Origin: an uncultured Alphaproteobacteria bacterium
GTDB taxonomy: Bacteria; Pseudomonadota; Alphaproteobacteria; HIMB59
Assembly: GCA_902594145.1 (NCBI GenBank)
Contig: CACJLA010000002.1
Location: forward strand, 1-64,000
Reading direction: 5' to 3'
Length of the DNA: 64,000 nucleotides
Every line of letters begins with the position of its first letter. Position 1 is the first letter of the stretch. The translations under genes and the position numbers were made by a program. The notes below the pieces were generated by a model. It made no database searches. It saw only the letters and a list, made by a program, of their open reading frames with translations, and was not told the DNA's origin. Below, piece after piece: positions 1-8,325 of the stretch.

Positions 1-1421
1 TTTACAAATGTAGAGGTTTAAATTCTTATTTTTTAACAGGTACTGACGAACATGGACAGAAAGTAGAAAAAGCAGCATTAGAAAAAAATATAGATCCTCA
101 ACAATTTACTGATACCGTATCTGAGAATTTTCGAGATTTGAGTAGTTTATTAAATCTATCTAATGATGATTTCATAAGAACAACCGAGGAAAGACATAAA
201 AAATCTGTACAAAATTTATGGAAAGTTCTTCTAGAGAAAAATGAAATTTATTTATCTAAGTATAGTGGTTGGTACTCTGTCAGAGATGAAGCTTTTGTTG
301 CAGATAACGAAATAATAGAAAAAGGTGAAAAAAAATATAATGGTTTTGGATCTGAACTATCCTGGGTAGAAGAAGAGTCTTATTTTTTTAGACTTTCTAA
401 ATGGCAGAACAAGCTTTTAGATTTTTATAAAAACAACCCTGATTTCATTGTTCCTAAATCTAGATCAAACGAAGTGATAAAGTTTGTTGAGTCAGGTTTA
501 AAAGATCTTTCTGTATCAAGGACTACATTTAAATGGGGAATTGATGTACCAACAGATGAAAAACATATTGTTTATGTTTGGTTAGATGCACTAACCAATT
601 ACATATCTGCATTAGAATATCCCAACAAAGACTCTGAGTTATATCAAAAATATTGGCCTGGGATACACGTAGTAGGGAAGGATATAATTAGATTTCACGC
701 CATTTTCTGGCCAGCTTTTTTAATGGCTGCTGATCTTGATCCACCAAAACAGGTTGTAGCACATGGTTGGTGGACAAATGAAGGTCAAAAGATCAGTAAA
801 AGCTTTGGGAATGTCATAGATCCCAAAGAATTAATTGATATTTATGGCCTAGACTCAGTTAGATATTTTTTATTTAGAGAGGTCCCATTTGGCAATGATG
901 GAGATTTTTCAAAAGTTGCTATTAAAAATAGAATAAACGGTGAATTAGCAAATAATTATGGCAATCTAATTCAAAGAATACTTAGTTTTATTTATAAACA
1001 TTTAGACCAAAATATTGATTTAACTATAGATAATTTTAATTTTGATATCTTAAAAAAAATCAATGAATCTGAAAAGAGGTTATTTGAATTTATGGAAAAT
1101 TATAAATACGACGAATACCTAAAAACATTATTTTTATTTATGAATGATTTAAACAATTATGTTGATAAATCTGCACCATGGGTATTAAAGAAAACAGATC
1201 CTGAGGAGATGAAGAGGGTTTTAGCTAATATTTGTTTATGCATTATAAGAGTTAGTCAGTTTTTAGTGCCTTTTATGCCATCAAAAACATCTGAAGTTTT
1301 TAATTTATTTGAAAATACAAACAATATTGATTTAAATACCTTTGATAACTTTAAGGAAATCATTAACCTGAAATTTCTTAAAATTCTAAAACCAGAGCCA
1401 TTATTTATTAAAATTGAATAA
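1..1421 (+). CDS. metG: Methionyl-tRNA synthetase, 5' partial
   Basis: Charges tRNA-Met with methionine in the cytoplasm (class I synthetase). The reading frame is open from base 3, and the TGTDEHGQK motif at bases 36-62 lies before any usable start, so the true start and the HIGH-type motif are outside the window. The KMSKS loop reads KISKS (bases 789-803). The zinc-knuckle insertion has no cysteines and reads SVRDEAF, then WVEEESYFFRLS, the metal-free form I associate with alphaproteobacterial MetRS. There is no C-terminal tRNA-binding (Trbp111-like) domain: the protein ends just after the anticodon-binding helical region. The stop overlaps tatD by 8 bases, suggesting a metG-tatD-MBL operon. 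Identity is secure. Confidence 0.97.
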   Translation, partial: YKCRGLNSYFLTGTDEHGQKVEKAALEKNIDPQQFTDTVSENFRDLSSLLNLSNDDFIRTTEERHKKSVQNLWKVLLEKNEIYLSKYSGWYSVRDEAFVADNEIIEKGEKKYNGFGSELSWVEEESYFFRLSKWQNKLLDFYKNNPDFIVPKSRSNEVIKFVESGLKDLSVSRTTFKWGIDVPTDEKHIVYVWLDALTNYISALEYPNKDSELYQKYWPGIHVVGKDIIRFHAIFWPAFLMAADLDPPKQVVAHGWWTNEGQKISKSFGNVIDPKELIDIYGLDSVRYFLFREVPFGNDGDFSKVAIKNRINGELANNYGNLIQRILSFIYKHLDQNIDLTIDNFNFDILKKINESEKRLFEFMENYKYDEYLKTLFLFMNDLNNYVDKSAPWVLKKTDPEEMKRVLANICLCIIRVSQFLVPFMPSKTSEVFNLFENTNNIDLNTFDNFKEIINLKFLKILKPEPLFIKIE

Positions 1422-2196
1422 TTTAATTGATAGTCACGTTAATTTTGGTCATGAATTACTTAAAAATTCTGTCTCAGATATTTGTAAGGAAGCTCTTGAA
1501 AATAATATAGAAAGAATTTTAAGTATTAATTCCAATATCTTCGAGTTTCAAAAAGATATTAATTTGATCAAAGACTTCAAATTTGTTGATATTACTTTAG
1601 GACATCACCCAAATAACACTCTTGATACCAATGCAGAAGAAATAAAGATGCTTTTAAATGAAAATATTAAAAAATTTGAAGATAGAATTGTCGGAATAGG
1701 GGAAACAGGTTTAGATTATCACTACAATATTCCAAAAAATAAGCAAATAGAGTGCTTTAAGGCCCATTTAGATGTAGCTAGTGCTCATAATCTACCATGT
1801 GTTATTCATATGAGAGATGCGGAAACAGATATGATTGAAATTTTAAGCGAATATTCTAAAAAATTGGGTAAAATTCTTATTCATTGCTTCACTGGAAGTG
1901 AAGAATTTGCAGAGAAATGTATTGATTTAGATTGTTTTTTTTCTTTGTCTGGCATTATTACATTCAAAAATGCAAGTATGCTCCGAGAAACAATCAAAAT
2001 ACTCCCATTAGAAAGAATTATATTTGAAACTGACAGCCCATATCTCACACCTGATCCTTATAGAGGTAAAGTTAATAAACCTGGTTATCTTAAAATTATA
2101 TTAGAAAAATATTGTGAAATAACCGGTAATGACTATTTAACAACTAGTAAAATTAGCACTAATAATTACAAAAAGCTTTTTAAGATAAATGTCTGA
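1414..2196 (+). CDS. tatD: TatD family metal-dependent hydrolase
   Basis: Amidohydrolase-fold protein of the TatD/YcfH family, whose members are metal-dependent DNases or related hydrolases; the physiological substrate is uncertain. Visible ligand motifs are GETGLDYH (E97), IH at H132, HCFTG (H157) and ETDSPYL (D207). The usual N-terminal HxH pair is H8-V-N10 here, so one expected metal-binding histidine is asparagine. The TTG start overlaps the end of metG by 8 bases and places the DSH motif at residues 6-8, as in other TatD proteins. The 3' end overlaps the next gene by 8 bases. At 260 residues it has normal family length. Confidence 0.92.
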   Translation: MNNLIDSHVNFGHELLKNSVSDICKEALENNIERILSINSNIFEFQKDINLIKDFKFVDITLGHHPNNTLDTNAEEIKMLLNENIKKFEDRIVGIGETGLDYHYNIPKNKQIECFKAHLDVASAHNLPCVIHMRDAETDMIEILSEYSKKLGKILIHCFTGSEEFAEKCIDLDCFFSLSGIITFKNASMLRETIKILPLERIIFETDSPYLTPDPYRGKVNKPGYLKIILEKYCEITGNDYLTTSKISTNNYKKLFKINV

Positions 2197-2971
2197 AAAT
2201 ATTGAATTAAATGTATTAGGTTGTGGCTCTAGTTTTGGTGTTCCGTTATCTCATAGCATTTGGGGAAATTGCGATCAAACAAATATTAAAAATTATCGAA
2301 CTAGACCATCAATACTTTTGAAAAAGGCAGGAAAATCAATATTAATTGATACAAGTCCTGATTTAAGAAGACAATTAATAGATAACAAAATAGATAATAT
2401 AGACTCTGTTATTTATACTCACTCACATGCCGATCATATACACGGGATAAATGATTTAAGGGCAATTTCTCTAATAAATAGAAAGAAAATACCAATATAT
2501 TCTGATGAGATAACATTAAATATTATTAAAAATAGTTTCTCTTATTTATTTTCCAAAGACTCTAATCATGGTTATGAACCAATTCTGCTAGCTAACACAC
2601 TAAACTCTAAATTCATTGAATTAAATGGCTTCAATATTGAAATTATACGGCAAAATCATGGGAATATTGACTCCTATGGTTTCATTTTTGACAATAAAAT
2701 AGCCTATAATCTTGATATAAAATTTTTCTATGATGAAAACTATTTAGATAGAATTAAAGGCATTAAATGCTGGTTTGTTGGTTGTTTAAGGTATGACGAC
2801 CATCCATCTCACGCGAGCTATAAAGAGATTATTGATTGGACTAAAAAAGTTAAGGCAAATCAAACATTTTTAAGCCATATGACGGCTCATATAGATTATG
2901 AAACTGAGTTCAAGAAACTATCTAGTAGTCGTGTTTACCCGGCATATGATGGTCTTAAACTAACTATATAG
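2189..2971 (+). CDS. PhnP-like MBL-fold metallohydrolase
   Basis: Metallo-beta-lactamase-fold hydrolase of the PhnP type, a family that includes cyclic ribose phosphate phosphodiesterase. The core motif THSHADH at residues 77-83 binds two metals. The N-terminal GCGSSFGVP resembles the start of PhnP and RNase Z relatives, and a late SHMTAH supplies a further histidine. No phosphonate (phn) genes lie nearby, so a C-P lyase role is not supported here. Translation is probably coupled to tatD through the 8-base overlap. Cytoplasmic, 260 residues. Fold assignment is firm and substrate unknown. Confidence 0.88.
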   Translation: MSENIELNVLGCGSSFGVPLSHSIWGNCDQTNIKNYRTRPSILLKKAGKSILIDTSPDLRRQLIDNKIDNIDSVIYTHSHADHIHGINDLRAISLINRKKIPIYSDEITLNIIKNSFSYLFSKDSNHGYEPILLANTLNSKFIELNGFNIEIIRQNHGNIDSYGFIFDNKIAYNLDIKFFYDENYLDRIKGIKCWFVGCLRYDDHPSHASYKEIIDWTKKVKANQTFLSHMTAHIDYETEFKKLSSSRVYPAYDGLKLTI

Positions 2972-2986
2972 TATGATTTAAGTATC

Positions 2987-3208
2987 TTAATCGTGATCGT
3001 GATTAGCTATCTTTTCTTTTAAACTCATGCAAACTTCTTCTGAAGAAGCCATTAAAACAGTATCACTGATTTCACATGGAGTGCTATAAGACATCTTTTT
3101 CGATGATATATTTTCATCATCTGATGAATGGGCTGTGCACATGCTTGCATAAGAGCTAGATGATATTAAAGAAAAGATAGTTACCAATATAAATCTTAAC
3201 GTTTTCAT
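2987..3208 (-). CDS. Small secreted hypothetical protein
   Basis: A 73-residue protein I do not recognise. Residues 1-22 form a clear Sec signal peptide ending SSYAS. The mature part is about 50 residues, rich in Ser and acidic residues, with three cysteines (C24, C46 and C60) and an acidic-histidine tail NHDHD. The gene is convergent with the MBL-fold gene, 15 bases from its stop, and has a short purine-rich stretch (AAAGAAA) before the ATG. The signal peptide argues for a real periplasmic protein, perhaps metal-binding, but that role is only a guess. Confidence 0.6.
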   Translation of the reverse strand: MKTLRFILVTIFSLISSSSYASMCTAHSSDDENISSKKMSYSTPCEISDTVLMASSEEVCMSLKEKIANHDHD

Positions 3209-3309
3209 AATTTCTTTTATAGTTGATAGCTAAAAATAGATTAAAGAAATTAGTTATTTTTTTATTCTAGATTCTTATAATATATATTATGCAACAAAAA
3301 AATATTTAA

Positions 3310-3771
3310 ATGTCAATAAAATCAGTAAAAGAACAGTTTGATAAAATAGCCCCTGACCTCAAAATTTTAGAGTTTAATGAATCTACAGCGACAGTTGAAC
3401 AAGCTGCTAAAGCTCACAATGTAGAACCTGGGCAAATAGTTAAAACGATAGCATTAGCACTGGATAAACCTATTTTGTTAATGACTGCTGGAGATGTAAA
3501 AATTGATAACAAAAAGTTTAAGGATTTATTCAAAAAAAAGGTAAAAATGCTATCTGCTAATGAAACTTTAACCTATACCTCTCACCCTATTGGTGGTGTT
3601 TGTCCGTTTGGATTACCTGTAAAAATTGAAATTTTTGGGGATAGATCCCTAATTGCATATGATTTAGTAATACCAGCTGCCGGATCGAGAAATAGTTCTG
3701 TTAAAATTCAAAGAAAAAGGCTATTTGAGATAACAAACGCCATATTAGTTGATGTAACAAAAAGTAAGTAA
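3310..3771 (+). CDS. YbaK/EbsC-type aminoacyl-tRNA deacylase
   Basis: Single-domain member of the YbaK (INS editing) superfamily, 153 residues. Relatives hydrolyse mischarged aminoacyl-tRNAs, for example Cys-tRNA(Pro), in trans. Family features include VEQAAKAHNVEPGQIVKTIAL in the N-terminal half and the substrate-pocket GGVCPFGLP near residues 95-103, a hallmark of YbaK and ProXp-x proteins. The C-terminal half has PAAGSRNSSVKI. The gene stands alone between a leftward secreted protein and a leftward membrane protein. A second YbaK-superfamily gene (11962-12480) has a different predicted specificity. Exact tRNA substrate is not determined. Confidence 0.88.
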   Translation: MSIKSVKEQFDKIAPDLKILEFNESTATVEQAAKAHNVEPGQIVKTIALALDKPILLMTAGDVKIDNKKFKDLFKKKVKMLSANETLTYTSHPIGGVCPFGLPVKIEIFGDRSLIAYDLVIPAAGSRNSSVKIQRKRLFEITNAILVDVTKSK

Positions 3772-3781
3772 AATCAGTATA

Positions 3782-4054
3782 TTACTTAGTATCGTCAAGC
3801 TTAGATTTTACTATTTTTGGAGCAGTTGCAAATGTAGCTGCTGTCATAAAAGTACCAAAAATAAGCAAGAAATGTGCACTAGCTGTAATACCAAATATTA
3901 AAAAAGAACCGAAATATAGTGAAAATACGATACACCACATCCAAGCTAAAAGCTGCATAATAAGGTGTCTTAAAGCCACACTTGGTATCTTTCTAAGAGG
4001 ATTCCACTCGGCATCCATAACGCTACTGTACACTTGCATAAACATGTTTTTCAT
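3782..4054 (-). CDS. Small inner-membrane protein, unknown function
   Basis: A 90-residue protein with two predicted membrane helices, at about residues 33-53 and 58-78, and a positively charged C-terminal tail. The N-terminal part contains DAEWNPLRKIP before the first helix. I do not recognise the family. Met codons 1, 4 and 6 are all possible starts; the longest form is given. It is convergent with the YbaK gene (10 bases apart) and divergent from the HCCA-isomerase-like gene, sharing an 80-base upstream region that carries a TGTGA/TCACA dyad. Tryptophan-rich, protein-like composition supports it being real. Confidence 0.7.
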   Translation of the reverse strand: MKNMFMQVYSSVMDAEWNPLRKIPSVALRHLIMQLLAWMWCIVFSLYFGSFLIFGITASAHFLLIFGTFMTAATFATAPKIVKSKLDDTK

Positions 4055-4075
4055 GGCTTTTTATACATGCGACAG

Positions 4076-4092
4076 ATGTGACCAGATCACAA
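4076..4092. promoter_or_regulatory. TGTGA-N5-TCACA dyad in a divergent promoter region
   Basis: The core TGTGA CCAGA TCACA (bases 4077-4091) is an inverted repeat with 5-base arms and a 5-base spacer, between the divergent genes starting at 4054 (leftward) and 4134 (rightward). It resembles a Crp/Fnr-type half-site pair, but the spacer is one base shorter than the usual 6. It stands out for GC content in an AT-only stretch. Binding by any regulator is inference. Confidence 0.3.
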
Positions 4093-4133
4093 ATTTTAAT
4101 AAAAATTTTAATTAATTGATATAAATTTAATTA

Positions 4134-4727
4134 ATGAAAAAGATAGAGTTTTGGTACTCAATTGGAAGTACATACACATACCTTTCTACCCAAAGATTAA
4201 TTGATATAGCCAATCAAAAAAATATTGAATTTGAATGGTACCCTTTTAGCGTTCGTTCTAGAATGATTGAAATGGAGAACGTTCCTTTTATGGCAGAAAA
4301 AAAGAGGGATAAAATTGATTATATGTGGAGAGATGTTCAAAGAAGAGCTAATTTTTATGGTTTTGATGCTAAAGTCCCAGCTCCCTACCCCCTGAAAGAA
4401 TTCGATTTAGCCAATAAAGTTGCTATTCTTGGAAAAAATCAAGGATGGATTAAAGAATATACAATACTAACCTACAAAAAGTGGTTTTTGGAGCATTTGG
4501 AGCCTGGATTAGAACCAAATCTTAGTTCTACTCTGATGGAAATTGGGCTTGACTCAGAAAGTGTTATAAAACTGGCTCAAACGGATGAAATTGAGCAAAA
4601 ATATCTGCAAAACACAGAAATGGCTAAAAATAAAGGTATTTTTGGTAGTCCCACATTTATCGTTGAAAATGAGGTTTTTTGGGGCGATGACAGATGTGAA
4701 GATGCCATTAAATGGCTTTTAAAATAA
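4134..4727 (+). CDS. DsbA-fold HCCA isomerase-like protein
   Basis: A 197-residue thioredoxin-fold protein of the 2-hydroxychromene-2-carboxylate isomerase / kappa-class GST family. The N-terminus runs FWYSIGSTYTYLS, where S12 aligns with the serine that binds glutathione in this family. The C-terminal IFGSPTFIVENEVFWGDDR (from about residue 168) carries the conserved cis-proline (SPT) and the WG(D/R)DR element. True HCCA isomerases act in naphthalene degradation, but no such pathway is visible, so a general glutathione-dependent isomerase or transferase role is more likely. Cytoplasmic: no signal peptide. Confidence 0.85.
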   Translation: MKKIEFWYSIGSTYTYLSTQRLIDIANQKNIEFEWYPFSVRSRMIEMENVPFMAEKKRDKIDYMWRDVQRRANFYGFDAKVPAPYPLKEFDLANKVAILGKNQGWIKEYTILTYKKWFLEHLEPGLEPNLSSTLMEIGLDSESVIKLAQTDEIEQKYLQNTEMAKNKGIFGSPTFIVENEVFWGDDRCEDAIKWLLK

Positions 4728-5249
4728 TGTCTATTTTCGATTTTTTTGCGTTTTAAGGTGTATTGAAATTTCATTAAGTATAATTACTAAGGTAAATTTA
4801 TGAATTTAACTATTGATTTACTAAAAAAAATACGAATAATACCTTACCTCAAAATCCAAATATTTCTTGAATCTTGTGAATGTCGCAATTTACACTCCCT
4901 TTTTCAATTAAAAATATATAATTTTTAACCTTTTTTTATAGTTTCCTGAAAATCATGAATTAAATAATTATCCAGATAGTTTTAGAGGCAAGCAATTATA
5001 ACTATGTGTTAATTTGCTGCTCTAATTTGTTCGTTAATTTGATAAATCTCGTTTAAAGTAAATTAAATCGAACAATAACAGATTAATTTTTGATATTTAC
5101 TCTGAATAAATCATTAAACCTATATTTTATTTTAGATTGAGTCAGATTATTAATTTTTTGGCTCTTAAAAGCTATATCAAATAAATTTAAATAAAATTAG
5201 TAAAAACAATTGTTTATTACAAATAATTAACTCATATTATAGTCATAAA
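4728..5249. other. 522-base gap without a convincing gene
   Basis: The largest non-coding stretch in the window, between two convergent genes (HCCA-isomerase-like and typA). It is extremely AT-rich. It contains a weak 42-codon frame (4800-4928, ATG preceded by AAGG at a reasonable distance, no recognisable protein features) and a bulged hairpin at 5027-5075, listed separately. A short dyad TAAGGTA (4788-4794) / TACCTTA (4840-4846) flanks the start of the weak frame. No tRNA, repeat array or decayed gene could be recognised by eye. Confidence 0.6.
5027..5075. other. Bulged hairpin, possible structured RNA or terminator
   Basis: Arms TTGTTCG plus TTAATTT (5027-5040) pair with AAATTAA, a two-base AT bulge, and CGAACAA (5060-5075). 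This gives two consecutive 7-bp helices around a 19-base loop. Neither strand has the long U-run right after the stem that a classical intrinsic terminator would need. It lies in the convergent gap downstream of both flanking genes, so a 3'-UTR element, weak terminator or small RNA are all possible. The pairing is seen in the sequence; function is inference. Confidence 0.35.
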
Positions 5250-7067
5250 TTATAAATTTTCTACTTTGGAAAATTTTTTTCTCTCGTTTGGATCTAAATA
5301 TCTTTTTCTTAATCTTAAATTTTGTGGTGTTACTTCGAGTAATTCATCAGAATTAATATACGTCATCATCTCCTCGAGAGACATAATTTTAGGGGAAGTT
5401 AGATTGACTGCTTCATCTGAACCAGATGCTCTAACATTAGTTAATTGTTTACCTTTGAGGACATTTATTTCTAAATCATTATCTCTTGTATGTTCGCCAA
5501 CAACCATACCTTGATAAACAGGTGTTTGATGTTTAACAAACATTATGCCTCTGTCTTGAAGTTTCCAGATAGCATAGGCAATAGCTTTACCGTCGCCTGT
5601 TGAGATCAAGGCTCCTGCTCTTCTTTCTGTAATCTCCCCTTTAAAAGGTTTATATGAGTGGAATACTCTATTTAGAACACCAGTCCCACTAGTATCTGTG
5701 AGAAATTTACTTTGATAGCCTATTAGACCTCTTGATGGAGCTATAAACAATAATCTAGTTTTATCAGTCCCAGACTGCCTCATATCTAACATTTCAGCTT
5801 TTCTTTTGTTCATATTATCAATAACGATACTAGAAAACTCTTCGTCTACATCTATAGTTACTTCTTCGTAGGGCTCGCACTTAGTTCCATCCAATTCTTT
5901 GTAAACAACTTTTGGTCTTGATAACGTTAATTCAAAACCCTCTCGTCTCATGGTTTCAATTAAAACACCTAATTGTAATTCACCTCTTCCACCAATTTCA
6001 AAAGAGTCTTTATTCTGGTTTTCTGAGAAAGTTATAGCAACATTAGTCTCTGCTTCTGCTATCAGTCTATTTCTTATTAAAGTTGATGTAACTTTTTTAC
6101 CTTCAGTCCCTGCTAAAGGAGAGTCATTAACCATTATATTTATTGACATGGTTGGAGGATCTATTGGTGTGGATTTTATTGGTATTTCTATTTCTGTAGA
6201 ACAAATAGTGTCAGATACTGATGTTGTTGATAAACCAGCTATACAAACAATATCCCCAGTATTAACTGAGTCGACAGTTATTTTTTTAGTTCCTTCAAAT
6301 TTTAATAGTTTTGTTAGTCTTCCTGTTTCTACAATTTTACCTGAAAGATTAACTGCGTGAACATTATCATTAATTTTGGCAGATCCTTGTTCTACTCTTC
6401 CAATTAAACATCTTCCTAGATAAGGATCATAATCAAGAAGGGTTGAAAGCATCGCAAAAGGTTTTGAATTATCGACGTCTGGGGATGGAACATGATTAAT
6501 AATTTTATCTAAAAGAGGCGTAAGGTTTGTTCTTTCGTCAGATAGCTCATCTACACACCAACCTCTCCTTCCAGAGGCATACAAGACTGGAAAATCTAAT
6601 TGTTGGGTATTTGCATCAAGTGATACAAATAAATCAAAAACTTCATTTAGTACATCATCTGGCCTCGCATCAGATTTATCTATTTTATTTATCACAACTA
6701 TAGGTTTAAGCCCTTGTTTCAGAGCTTTACCGAGTACAAATTTTGTTTGTGGCATAGGCCCTTCGGAAGAGTCAATTAATAAAATAACACCATCTACCAT
6801 GGATAAAACACGCTCTACTTCACCTCCAAAATCGGCATGACCAGGGGTATCAATTATATTAATTCTAATATCTTTAAAAATTATAGATGTAGGCTTTGCT
6901 AAAATAGTAATACCTCTCTCTTTTTCCAAATCATTAGAGTCCATAATTCTTTCTGAAACTTCTTGATTATCTCGGAAAATCCCACACTGTTTTAATAAAT
7001 TATCTATAAGAGTAGTTTTACCATGGTCTACGTGGGCAATAATTGCAAGATTCTTGATATCATTCAT
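5250..7067 (-). CDS. typA: Ribosome-associated GTPase TypA/BipA
   Basis: Translational GTPase that binds the 70S ribosome and supports late 50S assembly and stress adaptation. G1 is AHVDHGKT (residues 11-18), followed by ERGITILAK, DTPGHADFGGEVERVLSMVDG and NKIDK. The C-terminal half has the TypA-specific order of domains after the EF-G-like core, including RGELQLGVLIETMRREGFEL and SRGLIGYQ. Length 605 residues is typical. It is 26 bases downstream of the J-domain gene on the same strand, probably the last gene of the run that begins with the D-amino-acid aminotransferase. Confidence 0.98.
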   Translation of the reverse strand: MNDIKNLAIIAHVDHGKTTLIDNLLKQCGIFRDNQEVSERIMDSNDLEKERGITILAKPTSIIFKDIRINIIDTPGHADFGGEVERVLSMVDGVILLIDSSEGPMPQTKFVLGKALKQGLKPIVVINKIDKSDARPDDVLNEVFDLFVSLDANTQQLDFPVLYASGRRGWCVDELSDERTNLTPLLDKIINHVPSPDVDNSKPFAMLSTLLDYDPYLGRCLIGRVEQGSAKINDNVHAVNLSGKIVETGRLTKLLKFEGTKKITVDSVNTGDIVCIAGLSTTSVSDTICSTEIEIPIKSTPIDPPTMSINIMVNDSPLAGTEGKKVTSTLIRNRLIAEAETNVAITFSENQNKDSFEIGGRGELQLGVLIETMRREGFELTLSRPKVVYKELDGTKCEPYEEVTIDVDEEFSSIVIDNMNKRKAEMLDMRQSGTDKTRLLFIAPSRGLIGYQSKFLTDTSGTGVLNRVFHSYKPFKGEITERRAGALISTGDGKAIAYAIWKLQDRGIMFVKHQTPVYQGMVVGEHTRDNDLEINVLKGKQLTNVRASGSDEAVNLTSPKIMSLEEMMTYINSDELLEVTPQNLRLRKRYLDPNERKKFSKVENL

Positions 7068-7093
7068 TGAGATAGGTGTCTTATAGATTAAAT

Positions 7094-7753
7094 TTAGTTA
7101 TTTAAAAGCTTATTTTTTGCCTCTGTTATTAAATTAGATAGATAATTATTTCCATCTTTATCAGGATGGAACTTTTTCATTAAGTCGTAATATGATTTTT
7201 TAATATCTTCATCTGAAGCACCTTTTTTAAGTCCTAAAACAGAAAGAGCTTCCTCTTCTGTCATTTGGGACTTATCTGAGGATGATGAAGTTTGTTTATT
7301 CTGACTGATTACTACGTTTAAAATATTAAATCCACGTGGATCATTATTTTTTAGTTCCTCTAATAACTTAGATACTTCATTTTGAGATAAAGATGAAAAA
7401 GAGCGGCCTTTAAATTCACCTTCAATAATATTGATACTTGCTTTACGTGACTGAAGAATTATTTCAATTTGAAGATACTTTGTGTTTATTTTTGGTTTGA
7501 ACTTACTTCCAAATGAGGATCGTGAAAATAAATTGAGAATACTTAATAGAGATGAAATTCTTCTAAAGAAAAGTAATGCGGGTGCTAAAGCCACAGGTAA
7601 AAAATTTAGCTTCCCTGAGAATATTAAGAATAATCCTAAGATTATAATAAAGGTAATAATCAAATACCTTTTATTTCGAGCAGATAATTGGTTTCCAAAA
7701 AAAACAAAAATACATAGTGCTACAATTGATAGTAAAATTAAGAGTTTAATCAT
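7094..7753 (-). CDS. Membrane-anchored J-domain protein
   Basis: A 219-residue protein with two or three hydrophobic helices within residues 1-65, a polar linker, and a C-terminal J domain (about 164-219). The J domain keeps the HPD tripeptide at residues 196-198 that stimulates DnaK ATPase. It therefore probably recruits DnaK to the inner membrane. The TIM14/DjlC-like layout, with membrane anchor first and J domain last, is common in Alphaproteobacteria. The start overlaps the end of msrA by 4 bases, implying translational coupling. Client proteins are unknown. Confidence 0.85.
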   Translation of the reverse strand: MIKLLILLSIVALCIFVFFGNQLSARNKRYLIITFIIILGLFLIFSGKLNFLPVALAPALLFFRRISSLLSILNLFSRSSFGSKFKPKINTKYLQIEIILQSRKASINIIEGEFKGRSFSSLSQNEVSKLLEELKNNDPRGFNILNVVISQNKQTSSSSDKSQMTEEEALSVLGLKKGASDEDIKKSYYDLMKKFHPDKDGNNYLSNLITEAKNKLLNN

Positions 7754-8325
7754 CCTAAATTAATATTTATTTGCTTTATTCTTTGCTCTCTTCCACAGCT
7801 ATACTTGTAATATGTATATTTAATTGGGTTTTTTTTGTAATAATCTTGATGATATTCTTCTGCAAGGTAAAAGTTTTTAAAAGGTAAAATTAAAGTTTCA
7901 ACATTTTGATCGTGATTTGTTTCAATTTTAGAAATATAAAAATTTACTTTATCTATAAATTCCTGGTCATTGCTAAAGATTGCACTTTTGTATGAATAGC
8001 CTTTGTCACAAAACTGACCATTGCTATCAAAAGGGTCTATGTTTAAAAAAAAACTTTTTACTAATGTATCCAAGCTCACAATGTCTGAGTCGAAGACAAT
8101 TTCTACAGCCTCTATATGGCCTGTATTTCCACTTACAACCTCTCGATAGGAGGGATTTTCAACGTGACCACCAGAGTAACCTGATTGAACATTAACCACC
8201 CCTTCTATTTCCTCATAGACCTCCTCAACACACCAAAAACAACCTCCTGCTAGGTAAATTGTATTAATTTTTGCAAGACTAAATAAGGGGAGCAAAACTA
8301 AAATAAATAAATATCTAAAAATCAT
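7750..8325 (-). CDS. msrA: Exported peptide methionine sulfoxide reductase MsrA
   Basis: Reduces the S-isomer of methionine sulfoxide in proteins. The catalytic GCFWC motif is at residues 28-32 (C29 nucleophile), preceded by the family start TIYLAGG; the C-terminal AEEYHQDYY matches the MsrA substrate loop. Residues 1-18 are a hydrophobic signal peptide ending FSLA, so the enzyme is probably periplasmic rather than cytosolic, unlike E. coli MsrA. A recycling cysteine is likely in the C-terminal YKYSCGRE. It overlaps neighbouring genes by 4 bases on both sides. No membrane electron donor such as CcdA is visible in the window. Confidence 0.95.
   Translation of the reverse strand: MIFRYLFILVLLPLFSLAKINTIYLAGGCFWCVEEVYEEIEGVVNVQSGYSGGHVENPSYREVVSGNTGHIEAVEIVFDSDIVSLDTLVKSFFLNIDPFDSNGQFCDKGYSYKSAIFSNDQEFIDKVNFYISKIETNHDQNVETLILPFKNFYLAEEYHQDYYKKNPIKYTYYKYSCGREQRIKQININLG

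Noticed and set aside
138..1421. metG starting at the TTG at base 138
   Set aside because: The same frame is open back to base 3 and encodes the conserved TGTDEHGQK motif, so the gene simply enters from outside the window.
4800..4928. 42-codon ORF in the typA gap
   Set aside because: It has a plausible AAGG upstream, but the encoded peptide has no domain, signal or helix pattern; kept only as a note in the gap entry.
5950..6360. 136-codon frame antisense to typA
   Set aside because: It lies wholly inside the well-conserved typA gene on the other strand and has no recognisable protein features.
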